Part shown: positions 37,050 to 51,658 of the stretch, one piece after another
How the letters are laid out: each line of letters starts with the position of its first letter
Numbering within the stretch: position 1 is the stretch's first letter
Source: Sphingomonas sediminicola
GTDB taxonomy: Bacteria > Pseudomonadota > Alphaproteobacteria > Sphingomonadales > Sphingomonadaceae
Assembly (NCBI RefSeq): GCF_014489515.1
Contig: NZ_CP060782.1
Coordinates: 2,647,001 to 2,711,000, forward strand
Length of the DNA: 64,000 nucleotides
Reading direction: 5' to 3'
Position numbers and translations under genes: made by a program
Notes under the pieces: generated by a model
Database searches by the model: none
Seen by the model: only the letters and a program-made list of their open reading frames with translations
Told to the model about the DNA's origin: nothing

Positions 37050-37963
37050 ATGGATTATGTCCCACTCGGAAAGTCCGGGCTCACTTCCAGCGTCATCGGA
37101 CTAGGGGCGGGAGCAGTGGCCGCTTCGGGCTGACCAAGGGCGGCACGAAATCGGATGCGATCCGCTTGATCCGGCATGCCCTCGATCTCGGCATTACCTT
37201 TTTTGACGGAGCCGGCGTCACGGGCGGCGTCGACCAGCTGTTGTCCGAAGGTCTGGGCGACCGAAGGAACGCGATTCTCCTGTCGACGAAGATCCATCTT
37301 GGCCCCGATCCGGCTCCATTCTCCGATATGCTGTTGGCCAATAAGGCTTCGTCCTGGGTAGCCCGGCGCTTCGGGCTGGTTTGCAGCGCTGCCACGGTGC
37401 GCCGCCGCGTCGAGCAAACGCTCAAGGCGATTCGTACGGATCGCGTCGATCTGCTTCACTTACATGCAGTATCGCCCAGGCAATATCCGAAGGCTGCAGC
37501 GACGATCCTGCCCGAACTTCGCCGGATGAAAGACGAGGGCAAGATCCGCGCGATCGGGATAACGGAGGGGTTCCTGACGGATCCCGGTCACGAGACGTTG
37601 CGGGCAGCGGTTCGGGACGCGGGCATCGACGCCATCATGGTCGGCTTCAATGTTGAGAATCACAGTGCCGCGGACCTCGTCCTGCCGCGGGCCGAACAGG
37701 CGGGAATCGCTGCGATCGGGATGTTCGCACTGCGCGGTCTTCTAAACTCAGGAATTGCCGAGGACCTAAAGCGGATCGCAATGGAGGCGAGGATCAGCAG
37801 TCTGTCAGAGCTCGCCTATCGTTTTTCCCGGCACCAGGCCGGCATGGACGTTATCCTGACCGGCACCGGAGATCCCGAGCATCTCGAGAAGAATATCGCG
37901 GCCGTTCTGGCTCCGCCGTTGCCGGCCGAAGTGTTGGACCGGCTTCGCGCGCTGACGGCCTAG
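37050..37963 (+). CDS. Aldo/keto reductase family protein lacking the usual catalytic Tyr
   Basis: 304 residues after restoring one base near 37120. MDYVPLGKSGLTSSVIGLGA is the family N terminus; LDLGITFFDGAGVTGGVDQL, LLSTKIHLG, DRVDLLHLHAVS and GKIRAIGIT are the expected barrel strands. The usual FDTAxxYG block reads FDGAGVTGG, so the catalytic Tyr is replaced while the Asp, Lys and His are kept. This may reduce classic NADPH reductase activity or reflect a different reaction. It lies six bases after the membrane protein and overlaps the convergent flippase-like gene by four. Confidence 0.8.
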
Positions 37964-38969
37964 GCCGAGGGCGCATCCACGTGGAAATGACCGTCGTTTG
38001 CCACGACCCAGGCAAGTCCACCGATTACGCCCATGAGGACGCGCAGTAGGCCAAATGCAATCGACAGGGACAAGGCGGCTTCGGCACTGACTCCGGCTGC
38101 TCCCAGCAGATAGACGAACGCAATCTCACGAATGCCCCAACCGCCGAAGGAGATCGGTACCATCGCCATCAGCAGCGCCGCGGTGGCGAACGCGAAGAGC
38201 GTCGCAAGCGGGATGTCCAGGCCGAGGCCTGTCGCCAGAGCGGCCAGCACGCCGACACGTAGAAGATGCTGCGCCAGGGCTGCAGCCCAAGCCGACGCAA
38301 TACCGTGGCTTGGAGTGAGCAATAGCCGGAAGTCGCCAGCGACGGTCAGAAGCTTTTGGAAGAAGGCCCATCGTTCGAGCCTGGGAACGCGGAGCCGGAT
38401 GTGCGCCAGTACGAACAATGCCGCAATGACACCAATGCCGCTCGCTAGCAGAGTAATCATCAGCAGCTCGTCGCGCGGCTCCTTGAGCAGTTCGAGTGCA
38501 ATCGGGAGGCCTGCGGCGATGACACCCACGAGCGTGATGAAGGAAAGCACGCGGACGGCGAGGATAATCCTGACCGCAGTTCCGACGGGCATCCCGACGC
38601 GCGATAGCTGCACCCCCGAAAGATGTCGCCGCCGACGGTCGACGGCGCGACGTTACTGAAGAACCAGCCTACCACGCTGTAGAGCATCGCCGTGCCGAAC
38701 GGCATTCTTCGGGAGAAGAGCCGTATCACGCTCGAGAGCAGGGTCGCATCGAACAGGATGATGAGACCCGTCAGCAGCAAGGCGACCAAGGCCCACCACG
38801 GGTTCAGGCTCGAAAGGAGCGAGGCGACCGCGGCGATATCGACGGTCCGGAACGCCACCCACAGCAACAGGGCGGTCACTAAACATTTGATTGCGATCTT
38901 CAACCGCACACGGACCCCATCCCAATTTCGGACATGCACAACTCGACCGAGAGCGTCTTTGCGCGCCAA
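37960..38969 (-). CDS. Flippase-like membrane protein (LPG synthase TM / UPF0104 family)
   Basis: 336 residues after restoring one base near 38612. VRLKIAIKCLVTALLLWVAF is the first helix; AMLYSVVGWFFSNVAPSTVG with GGDIFRG is the hallmark of this family, and VPISFGGWGIREIAFVYLL is the second conserved G-G-x-G-x-R-E block. Eight hydrophobic segments are visible. Related proteins include the membrane domain of lysylphosphatidylglycerol synthase and AglD, implicated in lipid or lipid-linked sugar movement. No aminoacyl-transferase domain is attached. It is divergent from the phosphodiesterase gene to the right. Confidence 0.82.
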
Positions 38970-39025
38970 CCTGTATGGCAGTAGATGAGATTGCTTGCGA
39001 GGCGCGGGAGGCAGGGCAAAAGCAC

Positions 39026-43414
<4,389 letters not shown>

Positions 43415-43584
43415 TCTCACCCCGGTGACTTGGGTTGGGACAAGAGCACCACGACCGGGCCCCCTTGAATCAGGCGGCCTTATAGGCACGGCTTTTCGCT
43501 CTCTCAAGCGCCTCATCCACAGGTGTTGAAGGCGCGTCTCGCGCGGCCTATTCAACCGCTCGTTTCCTTTTGGCCGGAGCGCCG

Positions 43585-44169
43585 ATGACCGAAGACGAAG
43601 TCCTCGCCGAATTCAGGGCGGCAGATGCGCTGCTGGAAGGGCATTTCATCTTGTCGTCGGGCTTGCGAAGCCCTCGCTACCTGCAATGCGCCCGGCTTCT
43701 GATGGACCCCGCGCGCGCCGAGAGAATCGCGCGCGCTCTTGCCGCACGGCTTCCTGAAGAGACCCGTAATGCCATCGACATCGTCATATCGCCGGCCATG
43801 GGCGGCGTGATCATCGGGCATGAGATGGGGCGAGCACTCGGACGACCCGCGGTCTTCGTGGAACGTCCCGAAGGCCAGTTCGAGCTTCGTCGCGGCTTCC
43901 GTATCGATCCCGGCGCGAGGGTTTTGATGGTCGAGGACGTCGTCACCACCGGCCTTTCTTCACGTGAGGCGATCAAGGCGATCGAGGAAGCAGGCGGCAA
44001 GGTGATCGCGGCCGCGTCGATCGTCGACCGCTCCGGCGGCAGCGCTAACCTCGGCGTGCCCTACACCTCGCTCATCCGCATCGACGTCCCGACCTATGAA
44101 GCCGATGCGCTTCCACCCGAGCTCGCCGCGATCCCGGCGATCAAGCCCGGGAGCCGTGCGGCCGCGTGA
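43585..44169 (+). CDS. pyrE: Orotate phosphoribosyltransferase
   Basis: 194 residues. [20 protein letters not shown] is the N-terminal orotate region, [19 protein letters not shown] follows, and [19 protein letters not shown] is the PRPP-binding motif. It makes orotidine 5'-phosphate from orotate and PRPP in UMP synthesis. ATG at 43585 has GGAG six bases upstream. It is divergent from ctaC and overlaps pdxJ by a GTGA junction, starting the run pyrE-pdxJ-acpS-lepB. Confidence 0.96.
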   Translation: MTEDEVLAEFRAADALLEGHFILSSGLRSPRYLQCARLLMDPARAERIARALAARLPEETRNAIDIVISPAMGGVIIGHEMGRALGRPAVFVERPEGQFELRRGFRIDPGARVLMVEDVVTTGLSSREAIKAIEEAGGKVIAAASIVDRSGGSANLGVPYTSLIRIDVPTYEADALPPELAAIPAIKPGSRAAA

Positions 44170-44894
44170 GCAGCCCGCTCCGTCTCGGCGTCAATATCGA
44201 CCACGTGGCGACCATCCGGAACGCGCGAGGTGGTGACCATCCCGACCCCGTGCGTGCGGCGAAGCTGGCGGCCGAGGCCGGTGCCGAGGGGATCACGGCG
44301 CACCTCCGCGAGGACCGGAGGCACATCACCGACGAGGATATCGACCGGCTGATGGTCGAGATCGATCTCCCGCTGAACCTGGAAATGGCGGCGACCGAGG
44401 AGATGCTTGCGATTGCGCTCCGGCATAAGCCGCACGCCGCCTGCATCGTTCCGGAGAAAAGGGAGGAGCGCACGACCGAGGGCGGGCTAGACGCGGCAGG
44501 GCAGTTCGAAACACTGCGCCCGTACGTGGACTGGCTCAGCCGGGCGAACGTTCGTGTCAGCCTGTTCATCGAGCCGTCGGAAGCGCAGGTCGAGGCTGCC
44601 GTCCGCCTTGGCGCCCCCGTCGTCGAATTCCACACCGGTCGCTACGCCCATGTCGACGGCGAGGAGCGAGCGGTCGAGCTCAAGCGGATTTCCGATTGCG
44701 CGGCGCTTGCCGTCAAGAACGGTATAGAGCCTCACGCCGGCCACGGCCTAACGTTCGACAATGTGATGCCGGTGGCAGCCATCCCCCAGATCGCGGAACT
44801 GAATATCGGCCATTTCCTGATCGGCGAGGCGATCTTCACCGGCCTCGATGCCAGCGTCCGCCGGATGCGCGAACTGATGGACGCGGCGCGGTGA
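44166..44894 (+). CDS. pdxJ: Pyridoxine 5'-phosphate synthase
   Basis: 242 residues. [19 protein letters not shown] carries the active-site His, [19 protein letters not shown] and [11 protein letters not shown] follow, then [17 protein letters not shown] and [16 protein letters not shown]; all are strong PdxJ signatures. It joins deoxyxylulose 5-phosphate and aminoacetone phosphate to give PNP, the vitamin B6 precursor. GTG start at 44166 overlapping pyrE; stop overlaps acpS by GTGA. Confidence 0.97.
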   Translation: MSSPLRLGVNIDHVATIRNARGGDHPDPVRAAKLAAEAGAEGITAHLREDRRHITDEDIDRLMVEIDLPLNLEMAATEEMLAIALRHKPHAACIVPEKREERTTEGGLDAAGQFETLRPYVDWLSRANVRVSLFIEPSEAQVEAAVRLGAPVVEFHTGRYAHVDGEERAVELKRISDCAALAVKNGIEPHAGHGLTFDNVMPVAAIPQIAELNIGHFLIGEAIFTGLDASVRRMRELMDAAR

Positions 44895-45298
44895 TCGTCG
44901 GCATCGGCTCCGACCTCTGCAATATCGAGCGGATCGAGAAATCGCTCGAGCGGTTCGGCGAGCGTTTCCTCGATCGTGTCTTCACCGACGTCGAAAAAGC
45001 GAAGGCCGCGTCCCGCCCACACACCACCGCCGGGACGCTCGCCAAGCGCTTCGCCGCCAAGGAGGCCTTCTCCAAGGCGGTCGGCACCGGTTTCAAGCGT
45101 GGAGTTTTCATGAAGGACATTGGAGTGGTCAACGCGCCCTCGGGCGCACCCACGCTCCAATTGACCGGCGGCGCGCGGGCGCGGCTTGACGCCCTTGCGC
45201 CGGACGGCCACGCCATCGACATACATCTGACGATGACCGACGATTACCCCTGGGCACAGGCTTTCGTGATCCTGCACGCCCGCAAGCTGGAGCCCTGA
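44891..45298 (+). CDS. acpS: Holo-[acyl-carrier-protein] synthase
   Basis: 135 residues. [20 protein letters not shown] opens with the Mg-binding Asp, [14 protein letters not shown] and [20 protein letters not shown] carry the catalytic Glu/Lys region of AcpS. It moves 4'-phosphopantetheine from CoA to ACP for fatty acid synthesis. GTG at 44891 overlaps the pdxJ stop; no separate ribosome site is needed for coupled translation. Confidence 0.95.
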   Translation: MIVGIGSDLCNIERIEKSLERFGERFLDRVFTDVEKAKAASRPHTTAGTLAKRFAAKEAFSKAVGTGFKRGVFMKDIGVVNAPSGAPTLQLTGGARARLDALAPDGHAIDIHLTMTDDYPWAQAFVILHARKLEP

Positions 45299-46176
45299 TT
45301 GAACGACACCATTCCCGAGGCGAGTGCCGATCCAGCAACGGTTTCGGCTGCCCCGAAAAGGAATCGAAGGGCTCCGCCATCTGGCGGGAGATCAAGGGCC
45401 TGCTCTGGGTCCTGGTCGCAGTGCTGCTGTTCCACACCTTCGTCGCCAAGCCCTTCTACATTCCGTCCGAATCCATGATGCCGACGCTCCTCAAGGGCGA
45501 CCGGCTGGTGGTCAGCAAATATCCGTACGGCTGGTCGTGGGTCTCGCCGAGCTTCCATGTCTTCCCGCATTGGCAGGGCCGGCTGTTCGGCAAGACGCCC
45601 GAGCGCGGTGATATCGTCATCGTTACTCCGCCCGGCCAGAGCGACGACTACATCAAGCGCGTGATCGGGCTTCCCGGCGATACGATCGAAGTGCGTGGCG
45701 GCCGCCTGGTCATCAACGGCAAGCCGGTGAAGTCGGAGCGCCGTCCGCCGGTGATGGTGCCGGTTGATATCAACGTTCCCTGCGGGATCGAATTCTCCGG
45801 CTTCCAGGTCCGCGCAGCCGACGGCAACGCATATTGCCGCTTGCCGATCGTCCGCGAGACCCTTCCTAACGGAGTTAGCTACGACACGATCGATCTCGGC
45901 CAGAGCGCGGGCGACGACTACGGGCCGGTGAAGGTACCGGCAGATCATCTCTTCCTGATGGGTGACAATCGCGACCGCAGCGCCGACAGCCGCTTCGATC
46001 TCGGTCCGCCCGAGAACGGCCTCGGCGGTCCGGTCCCCTGGGAGAACATCGGCGGCCGCGCCGAGTTCATCACCTTCTCGCTCGATGGTACTTCCGAGCT
46101 CCTGAATCCGTTCAGCTGGTTCGAGGCGTTGCGTTCCGGGCGGGCCGGGACTTCGCTGAGGGCGCACAAGGACTAG
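45299..46176 (+). CDS. lepB: Signal peptidase I
   Basis: 292 residues after restoring one C near 45355. After a polar 25-residue lead, WVLVAVLLFHTFVAKPFYIP is the membrane anchor; IPSESMMPTLLKGDRLVVSK holds the catalytic Ser, DDYIKRVIGLPGDTIEVRGG the catalytic Lys, and HLFLMGDNRDRSADSRF the GDN box. It removes Sec signal peptides at the outer face of the inner membrane. The start is TTG at 45299, with GGAG (45289-45292) six bases upstream and the acpS stop adjacent. Only one transmembrane helix is seen. Confidence 0.95.
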
Positions 46177-46179
46177 GCG

Positions 46180-47283
46180 ATGGGATCAGGGCCGCCGACT
46201 ATCGAACCGCACGTCGAGCGACCCGGCCCAGCAGAATTCCGCGATCCCATGGTCGTCCGCGAGCTGAAGCGCGCCGCGGTCTGGTTCGGGCTCGCGCTGC
46301 TCATCATCGGGGTCATCGTCCTCGCCCAACCGCTGCTGCTGATAGTCGGGGGAATGATTTTCGCCGTCTTCCTCGATGGCGGCGCGCGGCTGATCGGCCG
46401 TTTCCTTCCCATCGGGCGCGGCTTCCGCCTGCTTCTGGCCCTGATCATCGGCTTCGGCTTTATCGGCTGGGTCTTCTGGTACGCGGGCACGACCATAGCG
46501 GCGCAGTTCGAGGCGCTGCGGATCGTCGTTACCGCTCAATTCGACCGCCTTATGGAATTCGCGGCCTCGCTGGGACTGGTGCCGAAGGGCCCGCCGACGA
46601 ACCTCGGCTCGCAATTGCTCGGGTCGGTCGGCAGGCTGACCAGCGCCGTCGGAAGCGCTCTCGGCGCGATCACAAGCGTCATCCTGATGATCGTGATCGG
46701 GATCTTCCTGGCGATCGAGCCGCGCATCTACGATCGCGGAATCGCCTGGATGCTGCCGATCCGGTACCGCGAGCAATTCTACCGGATCGCGGAGCACGTC
46801 GGGTTCACGCTGCGCAGGCTGTTGTTCGGGCGGCTGCTGGGGATGATCTTCGAAGGTTTCTTCACCGGCATATTGCTCTGGCTTGCCGGGGTGCCCATGG
46901 CCGCCCTGCTCGGCCTGATCACGGGCCTGCTGGCCTTCATTCCCAATATTGGAGCGATCACTTCAGGCGTGCTGATGGTCGCGGTCGGCTTCAGCGCCGG
47001 CCCGCATCAGGGCTTCGCGGCGATCATCATCTATTTCTTCGTACAGAACGTTGATGGCTATCTGGTCATCCCATACATCGCACGCCGCACGGTCGACCTC
47101 GCTCCGGCAGTCGTCCTGGCGATGCAGCTGCTGATGGGTGCCTTGTTCGGGATACTCGGGGTCCTGTTCGCGGACCCGATCCTTGCGGCGTTGAAGGTGG
47201 CCTTGATGGACATCAGCCGCGATCATGCCGCGGAAGAAGGCGAGGGGCCGAAGGCCGTCGGCGGGAAACCGCCACCCGCTTAG
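46180..47283 (+). CDS. AI-2E family transporter (PerM-like)
   Basis: 367 residues with seven or eight hydrophobic segments, among them AAVWFGLALLIIGVIVLAQP, LLIVGGMIFAVFLDGGARLI, RLLLALIIGFGFIGWVFWY and LLWLAGVPMAALLGLITGLL. LAFIPNIGAITSGVLMVAVG and VDGYLVIPYIARRTVDLAPA are the conserved blocks of this family, and LFADPILAALKVALMDI is the usual end. Members include TqsA and a Na+/H+ antiporter; the substrate cannot be read. It starts three bases after lepB, so probably shares its transcript, and its last bases overlap the convergent FKBP gene. Confidence 0.88.
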   Translation: MGSGPPTIEPHVERPGPAEFRDPMVVRELKRAAVWFGLALLIIGVIVLAQPLLLIVGGMIFAVFLDGGARLIGRFLPIGRGFRLLLALIIGFGFIGWVFWYAGTTIAAQFEALRIVVTAQFDRLMEFAASLGLVPKGPPTNLGSQLLGSVGRLTSAVGSALGAITSVILMIVIGIFLAIEPRIYDRGIAWMLPIRYREQFYRIAEHVGFTLRRLLFGRLLGMIFEGFFTGILLWLAGVPMAALLGLITGLLAFIPNIGAITSGVLMVAVGFSAGPHQGFAAIIIYFFVQNVDGYLVIPYIARRTVDLAPAVVLAMQLLMGALFGILGVLFADPILAALKVALMDISRDHAAEEGEGPKAVGGKPPPA

Positions 47284-47824
47284 GGAGTAGGGGTCGCCTC
47301 GGGCTGCGGGGCCTGTTGCGCCTGACCGGGATTTCGCCGCCTTGGTTCATCAGCGCGGCATTCGGCACGATCTGGACGATGTGCACGTCGAAATCGAGAT
47401 CGGCGTTGGGACCGAAGGGGCTGCCCGGGGGCGGTGACTCGCCGTAAGCGAGCTTGCCTGGGATGTGGATCTTGTACTTCCCGCCCTTCTGCATCTTCAT
47501 CAGGGCTTCCGAGAAACCGGGGATGACCTGTCCGGCGATCATCGGCTGCGCTCCGCCATGTCGAGCGCTGTCGTCGAATACCGTCCCGTCGGTGAGCCTG
47601 CCCTCATATTCGACGAGAACTCCGTCCATCGCCTGGACGAAGGGGCCTTCGCCCTTTTCGACGGTGCGGATTCGAAGGCCGCTCTCGGTTGTCTCGCCGC
47701 GCAGCGGGCTTGCGCCGAGCCAGGCGAGACCGACGCCGGCGCCGATCAGCAGGAGGAACGCAAGCGACAGTCCAAGGCTGCGCCCGCGGCTTTCGGGGCG
47801 CTTGGCAGTTTCGCTGACCGACAT
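47280..47824 (-). CDS. FKBP-type peptidyl-prolyl isomerase, membrane-anchored
   Basis: 181 residues after restoring one G near 47327, which gives the end GGEIPGQAQQAPQPEATPTP. One N-terminal hydrophobic helix (LGLSLAFLLLIGAGVGLAW) acts as signal anchor. The FKBP domain follows: VLVEYEGRLTDGTVFDDSA, MIAGQVIPGFSEALMKMQKG, YKIHIPGKLAYGE and LDFDVHIVQIV. The active-site pattern Y, F-D, V-I-P-G-W/F is present with Phe in the last place. It catalyses prolyl isomerisation in the periplasm. rpsU lies upstream on the same strand, 33 bases away. Confidence 0.92.
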
Positions 47825-47857
47825 TGTATCGCCCCGTATTCTAGGAGGGTTGGAAGC

Positions 47858-48064
47858 TTAGCGCGAACCTTCGCGCTCGGCGCGCTTGCGCTCGAGCTTG
47901 CGGGCGCGGCGGATGGCGGCAGCACGTTCGCGGGCGCGCTTCTCCGACGGCTTCTCGTAGTGACGGCGCAGCTTCATCTCGCGGTAGACGCCTTCGCGCT
48001 GCAGCTTCTTCTTGAGCGCGCGGAGCGCTTGGTCGACGTTATTGTCGCGAACGATGATCTGCAT
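47858..48064 (-). CDS. rpsU: 30S ribosomal protein S21
   Basis: 68 residues: [40 protein letters not shown] and a basic Arg/Lys tail are a full match to S21, which helps the 30S subunit base-pair with Shine-Dalgarno sites. It is followed on the same strand by the FKBP gene. The 250 bases upstream to the divergent L,D-transpeptidase-like gene hold no gene that I can support. Confidence 0.97.
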   Translation of the reverse strand: MQIIVRDNNVDQALRALKKKLQREGVYREMKLRRHYEKPSEKRARERAAAIRRARKLERKRAEREGSR

Positions 48065-48314
48065 AAATGCCTGTCTATACTCCAGAATGTCGCTGTGGCC
48101 CGTAGCTGCGCCAATACCATACGCCCGGCCGCAGTATGCTGCGTCGGGGCGCCGCCATTAGCAGTGACTGAAAACGCATGCAAGGCGCTCGAAATTGCCC
48201 GTCCTGCGATGAAACGAGTTGTCAGCACGATGGGCTAAGCAACTGGCTAAACGCGGTTATCGGAGATTAACCTTCGGATGTGTACAACCGCTGCTTCATC
48301 TGAGTGGGGTGGTA

Positions 48315-48995
48315 ATGGGGTTGAATCGAAGGGAAGTACTGCGTTGGGGCGCGGTTGGCGCGGCTGGAGCCATGCTCTCGTCCGCCGCAAGCTCCGTGGG
48401 TCTTCCATCCATCGTTTACGCGCCGCCGCCGGTTCCGCGTGATCCGCTGGCGCCGCTCGCACCGGTGCAGCCTGCGCCAGTCGGCCTGAACCCGGTGCTC
48501 TTCCAGAAGGCCAAGGCGGCGCTCGATTCGCACCGTTATCAGGCGCGTGCGCGCGACCTTATGGGCATTGTCGACTTTTCGAAGGCTTCCAGCGAGGCCC
48601 GCTTCCATCTGGTCGACTTGATGAACGGCACCGTCGAAAGCCACCTGGTCGCTCACGGCCGCGGGTCCGATCCGGATCATAGCGGCTTCGTGGAGCGCTT
48701 CTCGAACGACTTCGGGTCCTACGCCACCTCTAACGGCGCCTACACCACCGGCGACTATTACGAGGGTAAGTACGGCCTTTCGATGAAGGTCCAGGGCCTC
48801 GACTGGTCGAACAGCAATGCCGAAGCCCGCGCGATCGTCATCCACAATGCGTGGTACGCGGAGCCGGAAATGATTGCCCAGCACGGCAAGCTCGGCCGCT
48901 CCGAAGGGTGCTTCGCCTTCAGCCGCGCCAGCCAGTGGGACGTGATGCGACGCCTCGCCGGCGGCCGCATGATCTACGCCGACAAAATCGCCTGA
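48315..48995 (+). CDS. Murein L,D-transpeptidase-related protein (YkuD_2 family)
   Basis: 226 residues. NRREVLRWGAVGAAGAMLSS is a Tat-type signal peptide, followed by a Pro-rich linker. The catalytic domain is of the YkuD_2 type: VESHLVAHGRGSDPDHSGFV, YYEGKYGLSMKVQGLD, ARAIVIHNAWYA and GRSEGCFAFSRASQWDV, where Cys in SEGCFAF is the expected nucleophile. Probably acts on peptidoglycan cross-links in the periplasm. ATG at 48315 follows GGGGTGG. Confidence 0.85.
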   Translation: MGLNRREVLRWGAVGAAGAMLSSAASSVGLPSIVYAPPPVPRDPLAPLAPVQPAPVGLNPVLFQKAKAALDSHRYQARARDLMGIVDFSKASSEARFHLVDLMNGTVESHLVAHGRGSDPDHSGFVERFSNDFGSYATSNGAYTTGDYYEGKYGLSMKVQGLDWSNSNAEARAIVIHNAWYAEPEMIAQHGKLGRSEGCFAFSRASQWDVMRRLAGGRMIYADKIA

Positions 48996-49025
48996 TTTTT
49001 CATCAGGACGGGGAGAGTGAGGCCT

Positions 49026-49050
49026 CGGACCTGGTCCCGGGGTCTTTTTC
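49026..49050 (+). terminator. Possible weak intrinsic terminator
   Basis: GGACCTGGTCC forms a short stem next to CGGGGTCTTTTTC, a T run suited to a terminator, about 30 bases after the stop of the L,D-transpeptidase-like gene. The stem is short and alternative foldings exist (GACC with GGTC), so this is tentative. Confidence 0.4.
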
Positions 49051-49100
49051 GTTGTGGTGAAAGCGGACTTCAGGGCGCCGGTCGGCTAGAAATCGCCGGG

Positions 49101-49763
49101 ATGGAGCCCAAAGCAATCAGCATCCCTGTCGGTGACGAATCGGTTTCGGGCCTATTCCTGCGGCCGCCCGACGCAAAAGCGCTTTACCTATTCGCCCACG
49201 GAGCCGGCGCCGGAATGACGCACAAGGCGATGTCCGGGAATGCAGAGGGGCTAGCCAAGCGAGGAATCGCGACGTTGCGCTACAATTTCCCCTATATGGA
49301 GAAAGGCTCGAAGCGGCCCGACTCCCCGAAAGTGGCCCATGCGGCAGTGCGAGCGGCGGCATCCAAAGCCGTGGAGCTTGCGCCGGAACTAGCCCTGTTC
49401 GCCGGCGGCCGCTCGTTCGGCGGACGGATGACATCGCAGGCACAGGCCGGCGATCCGTTGCCCGGCGTTCGCGGCCTGATCTTCCTCGGCTTTCCGCTGC
49501 ACCCAGCGGGGAAGCCCGGGATTGAGCGCGCGGACCATCTGGCGAATGTGCGCGTCCCGATGCTGTTCGTTTCCGGCACCCGCGATGCGCTTGCGGAGCT
49601 GGACTTGCTGCGGCCGGTAGTCGCCAGTCTCGGCAGCTATGCCAAGATCCACCTCGTCGATCAGGCCGACCATTCCTTCAAGGTTGTTGCCAAAAGCGGC
49701 CGCACCAATGCTGATGCCGAGGCCGAGGTTCTGGACGCGGTCGCTCGCTGGATCAGCGGCTAG
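49101..49763 (+). CDS. Alpha/beta hydrolase (KANL3/Tex30-like)
   Basis: 220 residues. LYLFAHGAGAGMTHKAMSGN is the oxyanion region, FAGGRSFGGRMTSQ the GxSxG nucleophile elbow, MLFVSGTRDALAELDLL the Asp strand and IHLVDQADHSFKV the catalytic His. Such small hydrolases are widespread in proteobacteria; the substrate is unknown. ATG at 49101 in GGGATGGAGCCC; upstream in-frame sequence does not look coding. Confidence 0.88.
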   Translation: MEPKAISIPVGDESVSGLFLRPPDAKALYLFAHGAGAGMTHKAMSGNAEGLAKRGIATLRYNFPYMEKGSKRPDSPKVAHAAVRAAASKAVELAPELALFAGGRSFGGRMTSQAQAGDPLPGVRGLIFLGFPLHPAGKPGIERADHLANVRVPMLFVSGTRDALAELDLLRPVVASLGSYAKIHLVDQADHSFKVVAKSGRTNADAEAEVLDAVARWISG

Positions 49764-49778
49764 GCAGCGGCTTCGTCT

Positions 49779-51163
49779 CTAGCGCGAAGCAACCTTGTCC
49801 TCGGGCTTGGCTGACGGCGCCGGCGTGGCGACATTGTTCAGCGCCGCAATGACCTTGCCGTCCTTCTTGTAGATGTCGGCATAGTCCTTGATCGACCCGT
49901 CTTGGAGCGCGGCGGACGACATGTAGACGATGTAGACCGGAAGCGGCTTGGGGAAGTTGGCCTGGACCGTCTTCTTGCTGGCGACGGTTTCCTTGACCCG
50001 CTCGGGAGTCCACGCGGCCGGCACGGTGCCATCGGCTGCGGGCGGGTAGGTGCCCTCGCCCAACAGCCTTTCAGCCAGGAGCAGGACGTGCTCGGTCCGA
50101 ATGCAGCCATGGCTGTAGGCCCGCGCCTTGGCATCGAACAACGTCTTGGCGGTCGTGTCGTGCAGGTAGATGTTGTGGGGATTGTACATCACGAACTTGA
50201 TCTGTCCCAGCGCGTTGCGCGGCCCGGAGGCTGACGCCAGCGTTGGATCTTCCCGTCGGCGCCCTTGAGCGCGACGTAGCCCGGCTTGCCGGCGACCTCC
50301 TTGCTGATGCTCGGCGGCACTTCCCACCAAGGGTTGAGAATAACGCCCGTGGCGATCGCCATCAGCTGCGGCGTCTGAGTCTTGATTGCTCCTGCGACTG
50401 CCCGATGCCGAGAAACGGTGACGCCGTCCTCGACCAGCGCAGCCGTGTAGGCCGGCACGTTCACGATGATGTAGCGTTCGCCGAGGTCGCGGGGCAGCCA
50501 GCGCCAGCGGTCCATGTTCAACCGGATCCGGTCGACCTTCATCGTTTCCGTCTTCGGAGTGATCTCGAGCGCCTTCTTCAGCGCCGCATATTGCGGGTGC
50601 GACGGAAGCAGTCCTGCGAGCGCCTCGCCAACGCGATGTTGCGCAAGTGCTGCACGAAGCAGAGAATCCTGCTTCGCGGCATCCAGATCGGGATCCGGGA
50701 TGTGCCAGTTCTGCCGGTCGGCGCCACGCACGTGACCGAGAGCCATGTCAGACGAAAGCTTGTTGAACCGTTCCGTCGAAGCGGCCGAGATCAGGTTCAG
50801 ATCATTACTCCGCATCGCGGAGATGAGACCGGCGGAATCATAGTCCCGGGGGTCGAGGCCTTCCTTCGCAGACGTGAGGATTGACAGCAGGAGCTGATTG
50901 GCGTCCGCCATCGTCCAGACCGGCGGAGGCGGCGGTGGCGGCAAAGCGGGCGCCGCTTCCGGGGTCGCCGTCTGCGGGACCGGCTGCGGCATCGCCTGTT
51001 GTGACGTGCCCTGCTGCGGCGAGGCGGGTTGAGCGGCAACGGGTTTCGGCTGAGCGGTGGCCGCGGCGGGCTTCACCGCCGGCGCACCGGCCTGGGCTAG
51101 CGCCATTCCGGCCGGAGCCGTCAGTGCCGTGAAAATCAGCAAGCCTTTGAACTGCACGCTCAT
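49779..51163 (-). CDS. L,D-transpeptidase, YcbB/LdtD-like
   Basis: 461 residues after restoring one base near 50230. A signal peptide (GLLIFTALTAPAGMALAQ) leads into a Pro/Ala/Gln-rich linker and a poly-Pro run. An alpha-helical scaffold domain (residues about 80-200) precedes RIRLNMDRWRWLPRDLGERY, the YcbB landmark, then IIVNVPAYTAALVEDG. The YkuD catalytic domain has NPWWEVPPSI, LGQIKFVMYNPHNIYLHDT and AYSHGCIRTEHVLLLA with the Cys nucleophile. It forms 3-3 cross-links in peptidoglycan. No gene lies in the 198 bases upstream to the first PilZ gene. Confidence 0.92.
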
Positions 51164-51361
51164 CCCCTGAAAATCCCGTGTTCCGAGGCAGCTAGCCTCG
51201 CCATCGACACCCAATGATGTGCAATTGCATCCATACACAGGCTGAACGGCGCTCGCCAGTGACGTGCGCGCCACACTGCCGTTCGAATCATCAATCCGAA
51301 ACAAACCAATCCTTAAGTCCCGGCACCTTAGCTTGGGTCTCGCCGATGGGTGGGGTTAGGA

Positions 51362-51652
51362 ATGCTTAATGGCTCGATGATACCGCGCAGCGTGCGCCGA
51401 ATGTTCGACGAGCGCTCGGAACCGCGCGATGAAATGGTCTCGCAGACCGCGGTCCTGGAGCTTCGCGGACGCAAGCACGTAGTGCGCCTACTCAACCTAT
51501 CTCCTTCAGGTGCTATGGTAATTTTTCGGGCGATGCCGCATATCGGCGAGGAGGTTGCGCTGCACCTTTCCGACCGGGGCCGAGTGTGCGGGCATATTTG
51601 CTGGGTGCGCGACAGCCGGGTTGGAGTGACTTTTACGGCGGCTTTGGAGTAG
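51362..51652 (+). CDS. PilZ domain protein
   Basis: 96 residues. RSEPRDEMVSQTAVLELRGR with RKHVVRLLNLSPSGAMVIFR resembles the PilZ domain; the usual RxxxR and (D/N)xSxxG c-di-GMP motifs are only partly kept (ERSEPR; NLSPSG). It lies just before a second PilZ gene. A diguanylate cyclase is encoded further along at 61.2-61.8 kb. Likely binds c-di-GMP or is a diverged regulator. ATG at 51362. Confidence 0.8.
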   Translation: MLNGSMIPRSVRRMFDERSEPRDEMVSQTAVLELRGRKHVVRLLNLSPSGAMVIFRAMPHIGEEVALHLSDRGRVCGHICWVRDSRVGVTFTAALE

Positions 51653-51658
51653 CCGCGC

